From the NCBI RefSeq assembly GCF_902498825.1, contig NZ_LR701459.1, forward strand, positions 2,465,890 through 2,529,889: 64,000 nucleotides of DNA, in the 5' to 3' direction. The notes beneath the pieces are model-generated. The model was given only the letters and a program-made list of their open reading frames with translations. It was not told where the DNA came from and did not search any database. The position numbers were made by a program, and so were the translations under genes. This DNA comes from Rhizobium sp. EC-SD404 (GTDB lineage Bacteria > Pseudomonadota > Alphaproteobacteria > Rhizobiales > Rhizobiaceae). Each line of letters opens with the position of its first letter. Positions within the stretch are counted from its first letter, which is position 1. Below, piece by piece: positions 60,306 to 64,000 of this stretch.

Positions 60306-61301
60306 ATGACCGACCACTCCACCGATCCGCTGAACGACCCGTCCCGGCTGCGCACCATTCTCGGCAATGTGGTAGAACGTGTGCGCGAGGCCGCGCCCTC
60401 CATGCACGAAAAGGCCGTCGAGACGGCCCGTGAGAGGGACAAGGCGCCGCCCCGCAAGGGCGATTTCGACAAGTTCGGCATCGCCGTCTTCACCCGCCAT
60501 GGAGAGCTTGTCTCGGCCGGCAATGCAGGCACCGGTTTTCCCATCCAGTCCATCTCCAAGGTCTTTGCGTTGGAAGTGGCTCTGGAGGCGCTGGGCGAGA
60601 AGCTATGGAAGCGGATCGGCCGAGAACCCTCCGGCGATCCTTTCAATTCCATCATCGATCTGGAGCGCGACAAGGGTAAGCCGCGCAATCCCTTCATCAA
60701 TGCCGGCGCGCTGGTCGTTTGCGACGCCCTCGTCGGCATCGGCGGCAAGTCGGGCCCGAACCGTCACGTGGTCGATTTCATCAAAGGCATGATCGACGAC
60801 GAATCGCTGTCGCTCGACCCGGACGTGATGGCGAGCGACCGCACAGGCGGCGATCTGAACCGCTCGCTCATGTACATGGCCAAGCACCATGAAAACCTCG
60901 ATCACGAGGTGGCGGACGTGATGGACGCCTATGTCCACCAATGCGCGATCACGCTCGATTGCCGCGGCCTGGCGAAAGCCGGTCGATTCCTGATGCATGA
61001 TGATCCGGACGACGGCGACGACAGCATCCAGCAAGCACGCCGCGCCCGTCGCATTCTCGCAATCATGATGCTGTGCGGCCAATATGATGGCTCCGGCGAT
61101 TTCGCGTTTCGCGTCGGCCTGCCGGCCAAGTCCGGCGTCGGCGGCGGCATTCTCGCAATTGCCCCTCATCGCGCGTCGATCGCGGTCTGGTCGCCCGCCC
61201 TCGACCCCATGGGCAACAGCTGGCTCGGCACGCTCGGCCTGGAGCTTCTGATCGAGCGCACCGATTGGTCCATCTTCGGCGCCGTCCGCAGTTCCGACTA
61301 A
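60306..61301 (+). CDS. glsA: Glutaminase
   Basis: A 331-residue serine-dependent glutaminase that hydrolyses glutamine to glutamate and ammonia. The catalytic SxxK is in 'TGFPIQSISKVFALEVALE' (Ser82, Lys85), with 'RNPFINAGALVVCDALVG' and 'KSGVGGGILAIAPH' near the C-terminus. GGGGGAA lies about 10 nt before the ATG at 60306; a longer in-frame start would run into the icd terminator. Deamidation here could supply nitrogen or acid resistance. Confidence 0.95.
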   Translation: MTDHSTDPLNDPSRLRTILGNVVERVREAAPSMHEKAVETARERDKAPPRKGDFDKFGIAVFTRHGELVSAGNAGTGFPIQSISKVFALEVALEALGEKLWKRIGREPSGDPFNSIIDLERDKGKPRNPFINAGALVVCDALVGIGGKSGPNRHVVDFIKGMIDDESLSLDPDVMASDRTGGDLNRSLMYMAKHHENLDHEVADVMDAYVHQCAITLDCRGLAKAGRFLMHDDPDDGDDSIQQARRARRILAIMMLCGQYDGSGDFAFRVGLPAKSGVGGGILAIAPHRASIAVWSPALDPMGNSWLGTLGLELLIERTDWSIFGAVRSSD

Positions 61302-61364
61302 CGGTCGGAACGATTGTCATTAAAGCCTGTTAAATCAAAGTCAGCAGCGTTGGGGACCTAAATC

Positions 61365-62405
61365 ATGCCGAGATGGAAGATCTCGATTGCGGTTGCGGCC
61401 GTGGTCGTCCTTCTCCTGTTCATACTGGTGCCGAGCGTCGCGCTGGTTCTCTTTTCTGGTCTTCTCATGGCCGCCTTCCTGAATGGCGGCGGCGGGCTCG
61501 TGGAACGCGTCACCAACGTTCCGCGAACCTGGTCGATCGGCATTTTTACGCTCTTGCTGCTGCTCGCCATCGTGGGGGTCTTCACGGTGGCGGCCACATC
61601 GATCGCCGCTCAGTTCAACGAGCTCGCCAGCCAGATCCCAGGCGCAATCGAAAATCTGCGCGGTCGGCTCGAAGAATATGAATGGGCGAGCAGCGCACTC
61701 GACCGCGCCAATCCGGCCGGGCTGATCTCGGGTGAAGGGGGCCGCGCGGCATCGAGCGCCGTGACATCGACCTTCGGTGCGCTCGGGAACTTCGTCATCA
61801 TCGTCTTCATCGGCATCTATGTGGCCATCGCGCCACGGCTCTATCGCGACGGCGTCCTGCAACTCTTCGCGCCTTCGCTGCGGCCCCGCGCCTCCCACCT
61901 ACTGGGAAAGAGCGCCTCGACGCTGAAGAACTGGCTTGCCGCACAACTGATTTCCATGACCGTGGTTGGTGTTCTCACCGGTATCGGGCTTCTGCTGATC
62001 GGCATGCCGCTCGCCTTCATTCTCGGCATCATCGCCGGTCTGCTCGCCTTCATCCCCAACATCGGTCCGGTCTTGGCAGTCGCGCCCGCGCTGTTGCTCG
62101 CCTTCGGCGAAGGCCCGTCCATGCTGCTCTGGGTCGCAGCCGTCTATCTCGCGGTACAGACGCTGGAAAGTTACGTGATCACGCCGCTCGTGCAGCAGGA
62201 GCGCGTTGATCTGGCACCCGCGCTGGTCATCGCCGCGCAGTTGCTGTTCGGTGTGCTTTTCGGCCTTCTCGGCCTGGCGCTCGCCATGCCGCTGGTCGCC
62301 GTCGGGCGCATGCTCACCAAGGAGCTCTACGTTCACGATTTCCTGGAGCGCGAAGCACCGCGCGAGACGCAGTTGCAATCGGCGGAAGACGAGCGGCGCA
62401 ACTAG
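61365..62405 (+). CDS. AI-2E family transporter (PerM/TqsA type)
   Basis: A 346-residue membrane protein with about eight helices. Key segments are 'ISIAVAAVVVLLLFILVPSV', 'LKNWLAAQLISMTVVGVLTG' and 'FIPNIGPVLAVAPALLLAF', the last being the family's hallmark 'PNIGP' region, then 'VITPLVQQERVDLAPALVIA'. The family includes the AI-2 exporter TqsA and Na+/H+ antiporters, so substrate is not predictable. It starts 63 nt after glsA. Confidence 0.9.
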   Translation: MPRWKISIAVAAVVVLLLFILVPSVALVLFSGLLMAAFLNGGGGLVERVTNVPRTWSIGIFTLLLLLAIVGVFTVAATSIAAQFNELASQIPGAIENLRGRLEEYEWASSALDRANPAGLISGEGGRAASSAVTSTFGALGNFVIIVFIGIYVAIAPRLYRDGVLQLFAPSLRPRASHLLGKSASTLKNWLAAQLISMTVVGVLTGIGLLLIGMPLAFILGIIAGLLAFIPNIGPVLAVAPALLLAFGEGPSMLLWVAAVYLAVQTLESYVITPLVQQERVDLAPALVIAAQLLFGVLFGLLGLALAMPLVAVGRMLTKELYVHDFLEREAPRETQLQSAEDERRN

Positions 62406-62464
62406 GCTGTTGCGGGGCAATCTCGCCCCCAACAGACCGACCTCGATATCGAATGACAGTCATT

Positions 62465-62495
62465 CTTGACCGACGGGAGAACTCAGCCGGTCAAG
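62465..62495 (-). terminator. Possible alaS terminator
   Basis: Eight-base perfect arms CTTGACCG and CGGTCAAG with a 15-nt loop, 17 nt beyond the alaS stop on the minus strand. There is no T-tract, so this is tentative. Confidence 0.4.
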
Positions 62496-62511
62496 GCAGC
62501 TGAGCTGGCCG

Positions 62512-64000
62512 TCAGGCCGCCAGCGCTTCTGCAACGGCCTCGATGGCCGCTTCCGCGCGCGTGCCGTCAGGTCCGCCCGCCTGCGCCATGTCAGGCCGGC
62601 CGCCACCGCCCTGACCGCCAAGCGATGCAGAAGCGACGCGTACGAGATCGACGGCACTGCGCGTGCCGGTCAGATCGTCGGTCACAGCCACGACGACGCT
62701 CGCCTTTCCGTCATCGCTGACGCCGACGAAACAGACGACGCCCGAGCCGAGCGCCTTCTTGCCGTCATCCGCCAGGCCCTTCAGTGCCTTCGGCTCGACA
62801 CCCGTGACCACGCGGCCGAGATATTTGACGCCGGCGATGTCGCGCGCCTCGCCACCGCTCGAACCGCCGCCCGGACCGGCCAGCGCCAGCTTGCGCTTGG
62901 CGTCCGCTAATTCGCGCTCGAGCCGCCTGCGCTCGTCCATCAGCGCTTCGACCCGCTCGACGACATCTGCCGGCTGAACCTTGAGGCTCGCCGCGATACG
63001 ACGCACGCGCTCGTCCTGCTCGGCGAGATAGGCCCGTGCCGCCTCGCCGGTCAGCGCCTCGAGCCGCCGCACGCCGGCACTCACGCCCGCCTCACCCACA
63101 ACCCGTACAAGGCCGATGTCGCCGGTTGCAGTCACATGGGTGCCGCCGCACAGCTCCACCGAATACGGCTTGCCGGCCTTGGCGCCCTCGATGCCGGTGC
63201 CCATCGACACGACACGCACCTCGTCACCGTATTTCTCACCGAAAAGCGCCATCGCGCCTTCCGCGATGGCATCCTCGACGCCCATCAGCCGCGTCGAGAC
63301 AGGCGCGTTCTGCACGATGATGGCGTTCGCCATCTCTTCCACGCGCGCGATCTCCTCGACGCTCATGGGCTTCGGATGCGAAATGTCGAAGCGCAGCCGT
63401 TCCGGCGCCACGAGCGAGCCCTTCTGCGCGACGTGGGTACCCAGCACTTCGCGCAGCGCTTCGTGCAGCAGGTGTGTCGCCGAGTGGTTCTGCCGGAGCC
63501 GCGAGCGGCGCTTGTGGTCGACCGTCAGGACGATGTCCTGGCCACGCGAAACGCTGCCTTCGCGAACCGTCCCGATATGAACGAACAGGCCCTCGCCCTT
63601 CTTCTGCGTGTCAGTCACGTCGATGGTGAAACCTTCACCCGCGATCTTTCCCGTGTCGCCCATCTGGCCGCCGGACTCGCCGTAGAACGGCGTCTGGTTC
63701 GCCACGAGTTCGACGCTCTCGCCAGCGGATGCCGTTTCGATTTCCTGGCCGTCGCGCACAAGGGCAGCCACGATCCCTTCGGCCTGCTCGGTGTCGTAAC
63801 CGAGAAAATCGGTGGCGCCGAAACGGTCACGCAGTTCGAACCAGACGCGTTCCGTCGCCGCATCGCCCGACCCGGACCACGCCGCGCGGGCTTCCGCCTT
63901 CTGGCGCGCCATCGCCGCGGTGAAGCCGTCGGTATCGACGCCGACGCCACGCAGCCGAAGCGCATCTTCCGTCAAATCCAGCGGGAAGCCGTAGGTGTCG
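62512..64000 (-). CDS. alaS: Alanine-tRNA ligase, C-terminal part (5' end outside window)
   Basis: The frame runs in from the right edge and ends at 62512, about 496 codons. The edge reads '[20 protein letters not shown]', the end of the catalytic/tRNA-recognition part. Then comes the editing domain with the zinc ligands '[20 protein letters not shown]' (HxxxH) and '[20 protein letters not shown]' (Cys and His), and a C-Ala domain with '[16 protein letters not shown]'. About 380 N-terminal residues lie outside. Confidence 0.96.
   Translation of the reverse strand, partial: DTYGFPLDLTEDALRLRGVGVDTDGFTAAMARQKAEARAAWSGSGDAATERVWFELRDRFGATDFLGYDTEQAEGIVAALVRDGQEIETASAGESVELVANQTPFYGESGGQMGDTGKIAGEGFTIDVTDTQKKGEGLFVHIGTVREGSVSRGQDIVLTVDHKRRSRLRQNHSATHLLHEALREVLGTHVAQKGSLVAPERLRFDISHPKPMSVEEIARVEEMANAIIVQNAPVSTRLMGVEDAIAEGAMALFGEKYGDEVRVVSMGTGIEGAKAGKPYSVELCGGTHVTATGDIGLVRVVGEAGVSAGVRRLEALTGEAARAYLAEQDERVRRIAASLKVQPADVVERVEALMDERRRLERELADAKRKLALAGPGGGSSGGEARDIAGVKYLGRVVTGVEPKALKGLADDGKKALGSGVVCFVGVSDDGKASVVVAVTDDLTGTRSAVDLVRVASASLGGQGGGGRPDMAQAGGPDGTRAEAAIEAVAEALAA

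Overview
The window is high-GC, densely coding bacterial chromosome from an alphaproteobacterium of the order Hyphomicrobiales (Rhizobiales). The evidence is gene content and order: rpiA-DUF2059-gor, crcB-rluC-ATP12-pccB, purC-purS ... purQ-purL-bolA-grxD, a DUF1476 (F1-ATPase zeta-type) gene, an ATP12-family assembly chaperone, a eukaryotic-type NADP isocitrate dehydrogenase, a DUF1217 flagella-associated protein, and dispersed palindromes of the rhizobial RIME type. The genus cannot be fixed from the sequence alone. I see no tRNA, rRNA, CRISPR array, prophage or replication origin.

Layout. 1-5.4 kb: the start of a Tad-pilus-like protein cut by the window edge, then gor, DUF2059, rpiA, a YaiI-like protein and S-formylglutathione hydrolase. 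5.6-8.7 kb: a PpaA/AerR-like B12-binding-fold regulator behind a perfect hairpin, and a 725-residue protein with five DUF1217 repeats. 8.7-12.3 kb: an accessory, partly decayed patch with a DJ-1/PfpI protein, a glutathione-independent formaldehyde dehydrogenase, a frameshifted monooxygenase pseudogene, an IS5-type transposase remnant and a histidine-kinase fragment. 12.3-16.7 kb: pccB, ATP12, rluC, crcB and a small secreted protein. 16.7-21.1 kb: a translationally coupled red-light operon (heme oxygenase, bacteriophytochrome, single-domain receiver, receiver-HWE kinase). 21.2-28.8 kb: rarA, a Deg protease, dnaE and a 27-codon membrane micropeptide under a near-textbook alphaproteobacterial LexA promoter. 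28.8-34.8 kb: TfoX-N and DUF2256 proteins, then a cox/xdh-type molybdoenzyme maturation operon without its enzyme. 35-41.8 kb: a periplasmic binding protein coupled to an Ntn-type peptidase, rpe, purB, a small hydrolase, an HpcH/HpaI aldolase and DUF1476. 42-51.4 kb: the purine operon, split between purS and purQ by about 4.2 kb carrying an SGNH protein, a GSCFA protein, a PhyH dioxygenase and tryptophan dioxygenase. 51.6-64 kb: a tandem pair of Bcr/CflA-type transporters, ttcA, a membrane protein, rpsD, a Pmp3-like peptide, murI, trmJ, icd, glutaminase, an AI-2E transporter and the C-terminal part of alaS.

How parts work together. Heme oxygenase makes the biliverdin that the adjacent phytochrome binds, and the receiver and HWE kinase probably relay its signal. 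FghA and FdhA belong to two different formaldehyde routes. PurC, PurS, PurQ, PurL and PurB are five purine steps or subunits. The xdhC/cox genes probably insert or finish a molybdenum cofactor in an enzyme encoded elsewhere. The item I would check first is the LexA-controlled micropeptide upstream of dnaE (28630-28772), a candidate SOS cell-division inhibitor analogous to Caulobacter SidA.
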